Of a stretch of DNA of 48,879 nt, positions 21,245 to 30,383 are shown in pieces. Positions within the stretch are counted from its first letter, which is position 1; each line of letters opens with the position of its first letter. The position numbers were made by a program, and so were the translations under genes. Location: NCBI GenBank assembly GCA_018398815.1, contig CM031615.1, positions 61,584,024 to 61,632,902 on the forward strand, in the 5' to 3' direction. The notes beneath the pieces were generated by a model. The model was given only the letters and a program-made list of their open reading frames with translations, did no database searches and was not told the DNA's origin. This stretch comes from Conus ventricosus (lineage: Eukaryota; Mollusca; Gastropoda; Neogastropoda; Conidae).

Positions 21245-21565
21245 TTAATCAGAATCACTATCCAACGGTCTTTTTGTGCTTGGACTCAATAAACTAAAGT
21301 ATAACAACCCTTTGGCGTTGTATAAATGTGAGCTGTTTAAAACGGGTTTTAATTTTTCGTTTACTTTTTTTAAACTTTCCCCTTTTTTATTGCTCTTGTC
21401 TGGCTTTTGAAAAAAAATTGCCCTTCCCTTTCTTTGAAGATCAAATTTTTGTCTTTTGTAGCAAAAATCGACCTGCAAACGCTAAATTTTTCATCTGTGA
21501 TGCTTGAGTCAGCTAGTCTTTTTATTATCACTTAAAAAAATAAGTTTTTGTTTTAGTTAAACCCA
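21245..21565 (-). pseudogene. ORF E: small basic protein ending in an acidic tail
   Basis: The block 21245-21478 is open and reads FCYKRQKFDLQRKGRAIFFQ, Lys-rich helices, and ends STKRPLDSDSD. The element 2 counterpart (about 41950-42274) supports a start near 21565, where the ATG position reads as a non-start here. The end lies 31 bp from the polymerase start, on the same strand, so probably co-transcribed. KRPLDSDSD resembles a nuclear-localisation-like basic/acidic tail. A DNA-binding or terminal-protein-like role is possible but unsupported. Confidence 0.45.
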
Positions 21566-21589
21566 AGCTGTGTGTTTTTGGGTTTATTT

Positions 21590-21935
21590 TTTATTTTTTT
21601 GCTGCAGAACCTACAGCAAATGAACACGGGCCAAAGGCTAAAGACAACCGCCTAGGGGTAAAGCGCAGGTGCCCCAACCCCTTTTTGTAAGAGCCTACAC
21701 TTGTTCCGCCGATACAGCACTAATAGTCGATGCTCCGTTTTAACTGGTAAAGCTTTAAAAGCGCAAAATACCTTCTTTTGGGGTTTTGCTGTTTTTTGAA
21801 AGGTCCCCCTTAGTTTTTTGTTGATTTGTGTAAAATTGGCTAATCAAAGGGTTTTTTTTTATTTGGGGCTTTTATAGCAGCAGAGTTGCCCTATTTTCTT
21901 CAGAAAATTTGGAAAATATGAACGACATGTTTTTT
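21590..21935 (-). pseudogene. ORF F: basic protein with hydrophobic C terminus
   Basis: Badly preserved here: homopolymers are inflated (runs of T, A, C, G), giving several breaks. The element 2 copy (42293-42622) is more readable: PTARKEGIVESTNIKNLQIN and ATKTRARPSKYSKTKRRYSA, a Lys/Arg-rich middle, then a hydrophobic end. A short basic protein with a membrane-like tail, between ORF E and the capsid gene. Function not recognised. Confidence 0.4.
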
Positions 21936-21964
21936 AAAATTAAAAAAATAATTTTAAAATGTAT

Positions 21965-23162
21965 ATCTTTTAATTGTTATCTTCAATTTTCAGCTGCGCT
22001 CAATATTAAAAAAAAATTTGTGCTTTAAGGGTTTTCGGCTCTTTTTCTTTATCAATTGAAGTTTATTAGTCTCAAACAGTTCTCCCGTTTTCCATGCAAC
22101 TTTTTTCCCTCTGTTGACCTTGGGTCAACCCAAAAAACCGTATTTCGTTTTTAAAAAATCATCACCCTAACTGTGAGATGCGGGGTTTTAAAAAAAGGCT
22201 GGTTTTGGATTCCCTACCCCTCCCCCCCCCCAAACAGTTTTCTTATTTCGTCAAAATGCTGATAAGGTCTAACCCCGCTGCGTAGTTTTGGTTAGGACTG
22301 CCCAATCGAACATTTTATTTCTTTATTTTAGGTTAAAAAAATTTTTCAGTTTGTCTTTTGAGGTTCTCACTTTCACAGCAAATAAAATCCTTTAAGCTTC
22401 TTGCTGAGCGCTAAAACTAAAATTCATATAGCGTCTGCCTTGTTTTGGGATATTTTGTTGATGAATCACTTTTCGTAATTTTGTAATTTGAATGATTTGT
22501 GCTTTTTAACCCTTTTAAATTAGGGTTTCTAAAAAACGTCAAAAAATCAAGAGATGTCAGAAAGCTGTACTTTGCTTTGGTGTCTTCAGCATTAACACTT
22601 TTATTTTTAAAAATTAGTCGTTACAAATTTTCTTTAATGCTCCTTTAAAGTATGGTGCAGAGATTTTTAAAAATCAAAATCTAGGGGTAAAAACAAAGCG
22701 TTTCCAACGCTAATTAAGTTCATGCTTTTTGCGGATTTAGCATCTTCGGGCCTTTTTTTATGTTTTAGCGCTTCTTTATTTTCAATTCCTTGAAACGCAA
22801 GATCAGCCCTTTCATTCTCGGTTAGCCATAGATCAGATGTTTAAAATTTTCTGCATTAGAAAGAAAAAATTTTCTTGCCCCTCAAGTTTTATAGAATTTT
22901 TTAACGATTTCCGTCCCGATTTGGACAACTGTTCTGTTTAGGTCTGTTGTTGAAGCGAGTTCTATTTTGAAAGTAAGTTGCGCAGAGCCTGGCACAATCA
23001 CTTCATCCTCTCCTAGGTCTGGAAATTTGACAGTAAGAATTTGATCCGCATCAATAGTAGATGGATTATTGGAACAGTAATATTCCGCTTATTTCCCTTC
23101 ACGCCAAAGGGCTCTTTCAGTCTTCTATGCGGGTCAAGAATTGAGCCATATGTTTGTGACAT
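21965..23162 (-). pseudogene. probable major capsid protein (hexon-like, double jelly-roll)
   Basis: ATG 23162 gives SQTYGSILDPHRR, then 23015-22950 reads EDEVIVPGSAQLTFKIELAS followed by a Asn-Arg-Thr-Val-Val-Gln phrase. I recognise this VPGS-LxFxIxLxSTD / Val-Val-Gln-Asn-Leu-Gly-Arg pattern from Polinton/adintovirus hexon-type capsid proteins. Element 2 keeps it as ELIVPGSERLTFKIELASTD and later IVYDLTFNEIQ. Length (about 400 codons) is at the short end for the family. From about 22860 down the sequence is full of expanded homopolymers and stops. It would build the icosahedral shell. Paired divergently with gene G over 42 bp. Confidence 0.62.
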
Positions 23163-23204
23163 TTTTTTTATAAAACAAAATAAAAAAGTTAATTATTTAA
23201 AAAC
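23163..23204. promoter_or_regulatory. divergent AT-rich promoter between capsid gene and gene G
   Basis: 42 bp, mostly A/T. On the minus strand TATAAAA is followed within eight bases by the capsid ATG; toward gene G the spacer reads TTAATTATTTAAAAAC-ATG. Element 2 keeps the same spacer almost unchanged (43959-43998). Confidence 0.55.
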
Positions 23205-24419
23205 ATGGCAGGCATTGAAGATTATGTTGTTTCTGATCCTGGAGACGACATGAGTGATTCCCCTTGGAGCAGCATCGCTCAGCGCTCTCATTGCATGATG
23301 AATTAGAAGGGTGCAAAGGCGTGAATTAACAGAAAGTAAGGTCAGATCATTATACCAAAGTTTAGGACTAGAACCTCCCGAAACTATATACCCTGATGAT
23401 TTTGAAGTAAAAGATGACCATTTGTATGTGGAAAACAAGCAAGGACAACTTTTTCAGCTTACACATAAACGAGACTCATCAAAGTTTGTAGGCATGGGTA
23501 CAATAAAAAAAACACCTTCAGGTGGAAGTTCGAAATCGCCTTGGCTTTACTAAACCAGAATTAAATAGGGAAGCAGTTGCTAAACTTCAAAACACACTAC
23601 AAAAACTCCCAACAGATAACCAAATAAAAAACATGGAACTTCAAGATTTAAATCAATCAACAGATGAAATAATAAATGCAATAGAAGCAGAAACCAGTTT
23701 GTCAGAAGAAACAGCATTAAAAACTATACACGACCCCCCGATACCCACGCGAGAATTAGAGGCCCTTGATCGTGCTTTGAGAACCATCAGAGGCGAATTA
23801 TTAAACAATTTAGCAAAACTGAGTGAACTAAATAAGGATATAGAAAAAGAAAAAAAAACTCGCTGAGGCTGATGACGCCAACTTAGGGCCTGATATTAAA
23901 GAAGAAATAACCCAAAGACTAAAAGAACTTGAAGAACTGAGATTACTAAGAATAGAAGCGGCGTCTACTAACCGAGAACAATTACGAACTCAAGTGAGCA
24001 GAATAAGAGAAACTATCCAAAGAATTTTATATGAAGACACAACGCTAGCAGAAAGAATAAGAACACTGTTTAGAGAGCAGGGAGTCACATTAGCAAGCGT
24101 TATAACAGCCTTAGGATTTGCAATAAGTACACTGGTGTTGGCTATTACAGGCGGCGGTGGTCAAAGTCCAGTGCCTCCGCCGCCATCGCCTCCATCACCA
24201 CCTGATAAATCATGGGTAAAAAAACAGCTTGATCATCTTGCGGGTTTATTAAAAAAATTAGCTAGTAAAGCTATAGACTCTTTACCTGGTATATTAGGGA
24301 GTGTCGTTAGCTGGCTTTTGTCTACTGCAAGCAAAGTAGTTGGCTTTATGGCCGAGCACTTATGGGCATTAGTTCTCTTAATAGTTGGGTTACTATTTAG
24401 TAAGATAAAGACCAAGTAA
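23205..24419 (+). pseudogene. gene G: coiled-coil multi-TM protein recurrent in Polintons
   Basis: About 400 codons from ATG 23205, in four blocks: the N terminus; 23311-23553 (acidic, RSLYQSLGLEPPETIYPDDF); 23522-23866 (long charged helices); and 23994-24419. The last has heptad-rich LRTQVSRIRETIQRI, then TLAERIRTLFREQGVTLASV, hydrophobic ITALGFAISTLVLAI, Gly4, a Pro-rich linker (PPPPSPPSPPD), and hydrophobic segments LPGILGSVVSWLLSTAS and HLWALVLLIVGLLF. I recall this TLAERIRTLFREQG-TM-Pro-TM layout from many invertebrate Polinton-type elements. Function unestablished; a membrane-active virion protein is a guess. Breaks near 23300, 23535 and 23858. Its 3' end overlaps ORF H tail to tail. 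Confidence 0.7.
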
Positions 24420-25623
24420 TCCTAGGCCAGTTAATCCAACAACTAGTGCTGTCTTTTCATATTCATGGTCATTATTTTTTTTGTGTTCTTCAACGGTCTT
24501 TGGGCTTTGGGCCACGGGAATTGGATGGCTTAATCTTGGGGGGTCATCTTGTTTTTTTACTGCTTGCAATATTACTGGCTCAGAATTTATGTCGTTTTTT
24601 CCAACCTTCTGTTCATTGCCTGCCACAAGGATTTCATTATTGTAGTTTATTATTGTACCTATCTGGAGTCTGAGGTCAGAAGGCAGCATGTATAAACCAG
24701 TGCCAACAGCAAAGTCTACTTTCGATCTTGCGAATTGTAAAACATTTTGGTACCTTTTAATACTTGAAGGCAAATCAACTGTAAAATTAAGGGCGTCCCA
24801 AAATTTTGGCTAAAAAAAATTTTTTTTTGGCGCGTCAAAGCCAGTAAAAGGGATCATTTTAAGCTCAGCCCTCGTTTGTGTTTGGGCAACCCTCGCACAC
24901 ACCAAACGTAAGAACGAATAGAGTCTTTTTATTCTTTTCTTTTCCCCCGCTTTAAGTTGGGCCCCTTAAAGGTCAAAAGATAAATTTGTCCATGCTTTTT
25001 TATCTCTTGCTCTATGGCCCCGGGGTGAAAAACCTTGCCTGAAAAAAGATTGTAAGGGGGGAATCCCCCCAAATTTTATACTTTCGGAAACCCCCAAAAA
25101 AATTAAGGGGTGCCTAACCAAATGATTAAGATCCAACTTTTTCTAAAGTCTGTCTTAACTTTAAATAGGGGAATGGGGTTACAGACCCTTTTCAAAACCC
25201 TTAAATTTCCCTATTCTGTTGCTGAATGGTTTAAAGGGTTTGTCTTTTTGGTAATGGCCCTTGCAGTTCGTCAAAAAAAGTTCAAAATTTGGTGTAATAA
25301 AAATAAAATCTGTAACTGACCCCCCAAAAAGGGGATCAGGTTGATTTAAAGGGCCCCCAAAGAATAGGAACACTCCCACCCCCATTGACCCCAAAAAACC
25401 CGGGCAAATTTTAAACGGGTTTCTGATAAAACTGCATTGATGATTTGAACCCCATTTTTTGCGATGTAGTTTTTTTTTTAAATAGGGGGGTTAAGATATT
25501 TGCCCCAATGGAGAAACCACCTTTATTTAAAAAGGGCTCAGACGGGTCCACAGAAATGCCGAGGGTGTCGTTTTTAATTTTTTTTTAAAGATTTTTAGTG
25601 GGGCCCCCAACAAAATTTTGCAT
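24393..25623 (-). pseudogene. ORF H: unidentified, about 400 codons, C-terminal TM
   Basis: Start ATG 25623 (MQNFVGG), 13 bp from the divergent penton-like gene. The well-kept C-terminal block (24393-24773) reads IKRYQNVLQFARSKVDFAVG, TGLYMLPSDLRLQIGTIINY and NNEILVAGNEQKVGKNDINS, ending in a hydrophobic ALVVGLTGLGLLGLYLTK. The N-terminal two thirds (24780-25620) is degraded by inflated homopolymers. The stop at 24393 lies 27 bp inside the 3' end of gene G on the other strand. Counterpart at about 45190-46384. It occupies a slot where other Polintons carry virion proteins; no adenovirus-type protease catalytic motif could be read. Confidence 0.5.
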
Positions 25624-25636
25624 TATTATTTTTTAA
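25624..25636. promoter_or_regulatory. 13-bp divergent spacer between ORF H and the penton-like gene
   Basis: Pure A/T (ATTATTTTTTAA type) between two oppositely directed ATG codons. In element 2 the spacing is 14 bp (46385-46398), so the layout is conserved. Confidence 0.5.
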
Positions 25637-26366
25637 ATGCCTCATTTTTTTTTGTTTAAAAAAGGTTTTAAAACAAAAAAAAACCCAAGCCCGTCCTTCT
25701 TTTTAGAACTTGCTGAAAACGATTGGGGAAACCCAAATGGTCGCACCCCAAATGAAATTTTTTTTACAAAGTCGTATGGTTTAATATTACTAAATCCAAG
25801 AATAATAATAAGATTAAAAAATATGACATAAGAGGAAACTTAGTTAGCCAGTTAATCATACCTGATGGTTATTATGGGTTTTGTTCGCTAAAAGAAGCAA
25901 TGAGTAACTTTGACATTACTCTCAAACTTAACAATGCAAATTTGACAACAATGTTGGCATTCAAACCCGAAAAAGAAGAAGTAGGTTACTATTTTGGTGG
26001 AGAGCTAGCTAAAATGTTAGGCTTTGCAACTGACAATCGGGACTTTCATAGTTTTAGAGTTGCGCCAGACAAACTACTTATGAGGGAGAAAATCCGCTCG
26101 ATCTTGCATTACATTCATTACTCTATGTTCATTTAGATGAGCTGAGCACTGATGAAAACTTATATGATGGAAGGCCCTCAACTGTTTTAAGAGCTCTTCC
26201 GTCAGGGAAAGCTGCATATTGCGATTATGAAATTATACAATTCCCTAATTTACAGTTTAAAAGATTAGCATGTGGGAGGGTCAGATCATTTAATATAAAG
26301 ATCGCAGACAAAACAGGGAAAGTCGTAAAATGTGATAACCTGCACATTGTTTTGGAAATAAAATAA
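25637..26366 (+). pseudogene. penton-like single jelly-roll capsid protein (probable mCP)
   Basis: After a noisy start (25637-25840), the frame reads RGNLVSQLIIPDGYYGFCSL, then a beta-rich stretch and FGGELAKMLGF (about 25997-26029), then, after a break near 26105, LYVHLDELS, TVLRALPSGKAAYCDYEI, and a final FNIKIADKTGKVVKCDNLHI-VLEIK. The order PDGYY...GELAKMLGF...LYVxxD...LLRxxP...IxIxDxTGxxV...I is the pattern I know from the widespread Polinton minor capsid/penton-like family. It would sit at the capsid vertices. Stop TAA 26364-26366, with ORF I starting 20 bp later. Confidence 0.65.
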
Positions 26367-26385
26367 TAAACTGTACTAAAAAATA

Positions 26386-27242
26386 ATGTCGCGTGGGCCA
26401 GAAGAATCGGGAGTTACATTAGCGCCTGTGAGGTGTATAACTTTAGAATTAAAAGACCTTGCAGACGTTGCAGACTTTGAACAGAATGGTGAGATAGGCG
26501 CTTTGTATGGTTTTGAGTACACTAAAGATGGTGATTATAAACGCAAAGAGGTTGGCGACAACAAAAGGTTTCCTAAACTGGAACAACTACGCAATCTAGA
26601 AGCAAATAATGCTGGCCAGTATGAATATAAAATAGTTCGAAAACCTGACAGCAAATGGCACTTAGAACCATATTTAGAATGGGACATAAAATTTGAATTC
26701 TTAAGCCCATTTACATTTTTTGACCGTCAAAAAAGTTTCAGAAAAGCTTTCAACTCTGGTCCTTTACATGTAGTCTTATGCCAGAGGACAATAGTCGAAA
26801 AGAGATCGAAATAAAGCCATATGGGAATAAACAGTATATCCTCCACAGAAGAGAATCAGTTTTGAAAGATGCTTCTACAAAATTACAGTTCATTCCACGC
26901 ATGAAATTAGGAGACACGTTCACAATAATATTTGAAATTTCTGTCTTAAAAGATGTGGAGAGGAATGGAGCTGTGGGCGTCAGTGACATACTTATGAAAG
27001 GAATTCTTATTAGCTGGCAAAACTTAGACGTTGACAGTCTTAAAGTTACCATCGTCGTTCTTCACAATGGCGAGGATATTAAGGTCATAACAACGAGCAA
27101 CAAAATCAATATTAGTCTAAATAGAAACAATCTTACAGAACTAAATTGGATTAATCTTACACATTTAGGCCTTATAGGGTTTTATTACACTGAACAAGTT
27201 TTGACAGAGAGTATGATAAAAACAATAACTGGACTAAATTAA
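26386..27242 (+). pseudogene. ORF I: unidentified, about 285 codons
   Basis: ATG 26386. Two well-preserved blocks (26386-26814 and 26778-27242) are separated by a single break near 26780-26800. Block one: VTLAPVRCITLELKDLADVA and DGDYKRKEVGDNKRFPKLEQ, plus an aromatic HLEPYLEWDIKFEFLSPFTF. Block two: beta-rich IEIKPYGNKQYILHRRES, KLGDTFTIIFEIS, and LTHLGLIGFYYTEQVLTESM. No signal peptide or TM. The beta-rich pattern between the penton-like gene and the ATPase suggests a structural protein. No family recognised. Confidence 0.6.
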
Positions 27243-27258
27243 ATTCTGTTATAAAACC

Positions 27259-27925
27259 ATGGAGCAGTTAAACTTTATGACAAAAACTCCTCATTGTTCA
27301 TTGATTTGTGGACAGACTGGTTGTGGAAAAACAATATTTGTCCTCGACCTATTACAAACAGTTTATCGCTATAATTTAATCAAATTGTAATTTTCTGTCC
27401 AACACTTGAATGGAACAAAGCATATCATGATAGAAGGTTTATATGGACAGATGACGACGTATATTTAGTTGATCCTAGCAATAAACTGAGGAGTGTTTAG
27501 AACTCTTTTATAGACTGTTTAAAGGAACGCAGACACTATTTATTATAGATGACTGTTCGGCAGAAAGAGACATAGTAAAAAAAAGAAACACTTTAGCAAA
27601 ACTAGCCTTCAGTGGAAGATATGCTGGGATAAGTGTGTGGATTTTATGCCAAAAATATAACTCAGTTTTAAAAGACTTTAGAGAACAGTTAAAGACTGTA
27701 GTTTTATTTCACATGAAAGACAGAGACGCATTTGATGAATGTATGCGTGAAAATGATGTTATTGAAAACGATCAAGAAAAACGCAGGATTAAGCAAAAAC
27801 TAAAATCTGAAAAGTTTAGTAAATTAGTATTGAAAACGGATAATCCTACACAGTATGTATGTTTGGTAGATAATCGTTATTTTTTTGGTTATTTAAAGAG
27901 AATGTGTTATGGATTATCATTTTAA
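27259..27925 (+). pseudogene. FtsK/HerA-type genome-packaging ATPase
   Basis: ATG 27259 is preceded by TATAAAA (27250-27256). Walker A GQTGCGKT at 27310-27333; Walker B-type FIIDDCS at 27539-27559 (hydrophobic residues then Asp-Asp). Both are the expected forms for the Polinton packaging ATPase. The block 27635-27925 is intact: WILCQKYNSVLKDFREQLKT (family motif with conserved Gln sensor), LFHMKDRDAFDECMREND, and an AT-rich Lys-heavy tail. Breaks lie near 27390, 27490 and 27620. It pumps DNA into preformed capsids. Its last about 155 bp lie inside the right TIR, so the left TIR holds an antisense copy. Confidence 0.88.
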
Positions 27926-28037
27926 TTCATTGTTGAAGTCTTACTTGTCAGAGAACAGTAAAATGTTCATTCTGGGGTCAGCCGCTCGAAACTGGTTGAG
28001 AGCGGCTGAGCCAGGATGAACATTTTACTGTTCTCTG
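27771..28037 (-). repeat. element 1 right terminal inverted repeat
   Basis: Inverted copy of 12690-12956, comprising the ATPase 3' end, a short AT-rich leader with GTCTTACTTGTC, and the terminal palindrome. Confidence 0.95.
27949..28037. repeat. terminal palindrome (hairpin), right end of element 1
   Basis: Exact orientation-matched counterpart of the left palindrome: the asymmetric GGC/GGGG bulge and loop are in the same order read outside-in, so the two ends are not flipped relative to each other. One extra transition (ATTCTGG versus ATCCTGG) is visible in the outer arm. Confidence 0.95.
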
Positions 28038-28198
28038 TTCGACAACATGCCAGTGTTCAGCCCGCGCATCCAGCAAAGAAGAGTAGGAACACGTTTTCTC
28101 CACGTGATCCGGAGGCATGTGGAACGTCTAGGAGGCTGCTTAACTTTCGGACACGATGAATCGAAATCCCATGTGCGCATGCGATATATATATATATA
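28038..28198. other. flank of element 1, no gene seen
   Basis: GC-richer unique sequence ending in a short TA run. It is not the continuation of the LINE cut at 12690. Confidence 0.5.
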
Positions 28199-29724
28199 CT
28201 GAGCCACAAAAGAAACGCAAATGGAGGGGTAGTAGGGGTGAATATAATTAATGGCACTGTAGGTGCGCTGTGACCATATATTCCGTGCGGTCATGAGTCA
28301 GCATTAGACCTAGTGTGCGGCACGTGCAAATCAGGTCAGTGTCTAGAAATGAACTCACACCGGCGCCATGAACGTGGAAGCGCGTTTTTGCATGTGCAAA
28401 GCGAATGCAAACAGTCATGTCAATCTTTTTTCGCTGAACAGTATTCACACATCACTAGGAATAAAAACCCAGGCTGTTACGCCCTGGCAAAGCAATCACT
28501 TCCACATGACCAGAATGCCAAGACTGAGCGCCGTCGACAAAGAAAGAGCCATGGGGCGACTCCAAGCCGGAAACCGTGCTGCACAAGTCGCAGCTGCGTT
28601 TGGCGTGGCTCTTTCTAACAATTTGTCGTTTGTGGGCCAGGTTCCAGGCAAATGCGATGCTCGGACAACCCACGAAGCGGCAGACCCCGTGTAACGACTG
28701 CGCGACAAGATCGGGCGATTCACCGCCGTCACCTGCGTGAGCCATTCACTTATGCAACGGAAACGGCGAGAAACACCATTGGCAGGCATGGTGCACCAAT
28801 TTCTGGTGAAACTGTGCGGCGTTGATTAACAGAATATCACCTGCACTGCCGCCGTCCTGTAAGGCGACCTGTTCTTACTCCAAGACATAGGCAACAACGA
28901 CTGCAATGGGCCCAGCAGCACCGGCACTGGAACTGGCGGCAATGGAGGGGCATCCTCTTCACGGATGAGAGCCGATACTGTGTTCATCATGCTGATGGCC
29001 GAATCCGGGTGTGGAGGAGGCGCAACCAGAGGTATGCCAACAACAACGTCCACGAGATCAATGCTTGGGGAGGTGCGAGCATCATGGTATGGGGAGGAAT
29101 CAGCCTCAACCAGCTTGTTGGGCCTGTTGTTTCCTAGACATTGGCCCTGGTCGCAGAAATGGCGTTACTGCGCAGCGATACATTGACCAGGTGTTGAGGC
29201 CCGTTGTTGTGTCCCACTTCCAGCAGCATGGCCACCTCGCTCTCCTGCAGGACAATGCTCGTCCACGCACTGTCAGAGTCACCACAGACTTCCTGCAGCA
29301 ACAGGGCATCAGAGCTCTACAGTGGCCCTCGCTGAGCCTGATTTGAACCCTATCGAACACTTCTGGGACCATCTCAAATGGGAGCTGAATGCTGTTCAGC
29401 CGAGGCCAACCACAGCCCGTCATAGCTAGAGCAGGCACTGAGGCAGATCTGGAACAACGTCAACATGGCCACCGTCAACCGTCTGATCCACTCCATGCCC
29501 GCCAGATGTCAGGCTGTTATCAACGCTCGTGGGGACACACTCGTTACTGACCCTCTCCGTGACACTCATGACACGTGACCACTTTTTGCTTCAGCCAACA
29601 GTAAGAACACGTATCGCCAGAAACTCAATGGTTGCATTCAATTCATTTCAATGGTTGCAATTAAATGTCAACAACATGAGAGTACATTGAATGGACCCAT
29701 CGTTTGGGTTTCTTTTGTGGCTCA

Positions 29725-29725
<1 letters not shown>
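28199..29725 (+). mobile_element. Tc1/mariner DNA transposon
   Basis: Terminal inverted repeats CTGAGCCACAAAAGAAACGC (28199) and its near-exact inverse (ending 29725; 23 of 25 matches). TA flanks both sides, as expected for TA target duplication, though the surroundings are TA microsatellite so the duplication cannot be delimited. The size (about 1.5 kb) and encoded transposase fit a Tc1-type element. Confidence 0.9.
28515..29578 (+). pseudogene. Tc1-type transposase, frameshifted
   Basis: From ATG 28515: PRLSAVDKERAMGRLQAGNR, the first helix-turn-helix, then after a break SGRP/RVT-type linker and second HTH around 28660-28840. The catalytic domain shows FTDESRY (first Asp, about 28961-28981), VWGGIS, LLQDNARPRTVRVTTDF (second Asp, about 29247) and, after a break near 29338, DLNPIEHFWDHL (catalytic Glu). 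Spacing of the last two acidic residues is compatible with DD34E. Several frame breaks (near 28615, 29000, 29140, 29338) and a stop inactivate it. TGA at about 29576-29578. Confidence 0.85.
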
Positions 29726-29776
<51 letters not shown>

Positions 29777-29840
29777 TATATATATATGCACGCCAAAGAA
29801 ACCACGTCAACAAGGGGAATAATAAATTGTCCCTGGCATG

Positions 29841-29935
<95 letters not shown>

Positions 29936-29942
29936 TATATAT
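29726..29942. repeat. (TA)n microsatellite, two blocks
   Basis: TA runs at 29726-29787 and 29843-29942, separated by 55 bp of unique sequence. The assembled length is likely approximate. Confidence 0.95.
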
Positions 29943-30380
29943 AGGTACCCAGAAAGCATACCGATTCAGAAAAAAGAGGGAGGTGGGTATGGAGATACGG
30001 GTGAGCGCGGTATCATGAAGTCACAACTATCTGTGGGGAAAGTATCGAATGGAGTTATATCATAATATGTACACAGAAATACCAAAGCTGCCTCCACCTC
30101 CCATCTACCACCCAGCCCCCACCAATCCCCCAACCCCCCTCCAACCCCCAATCCCCCCCCCCCCCCCCTCATCTCTGCCTCTCATTCACCCTGTCTCCCT
30201 CCGTTCCTCCTCCTCCCCTTCCTTTCACTGTCTTACTTTTTCCTTTCCCAGCCCACCCCCACCCCGTCTTCCCCGTCCACTTCCCTCACCATCGTCCCTG
30301 TCCCCCTTTCCCCCCTCAGTATTTCGTCCCCCCTTCCCCTGCCCCCTTCTCTTCTTACCATGTCCCGTCTCCCTTACCTC
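29943..30380. other. C-rich spacer, no gene seen
   Basis: Pyrimidine-rich with a poly-C block at about 30155-30168, leading into the minisatellite. Confidence 0.45.
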
Positions 30381-30383
30381 GCA

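Larger units (their letters stand above)
12690..28037. mobile_element. Polinton/Maverick (adintovirus-like) element 1
   Basis: A 15.3-kb element bounded by 267-bp terminal inverted repeats. It encodes retroviral-type integrase, protein-primed family B DNA polymerase, an FtsK/HerA-type packaging ATPase, a probable double jelly-roll capsid protein and a penton-like protein, the diagnostic Polinton set. The termini begin 5'-AG, as reported for Polintons. The usual 6-bp target duplication is not seen (left flank TACCGC, right flank GTTCGA). Many genes carry single-base frame breaks. Each TIR ends in a long palindrome, which is unusual for the group. Confidence 0.92.
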
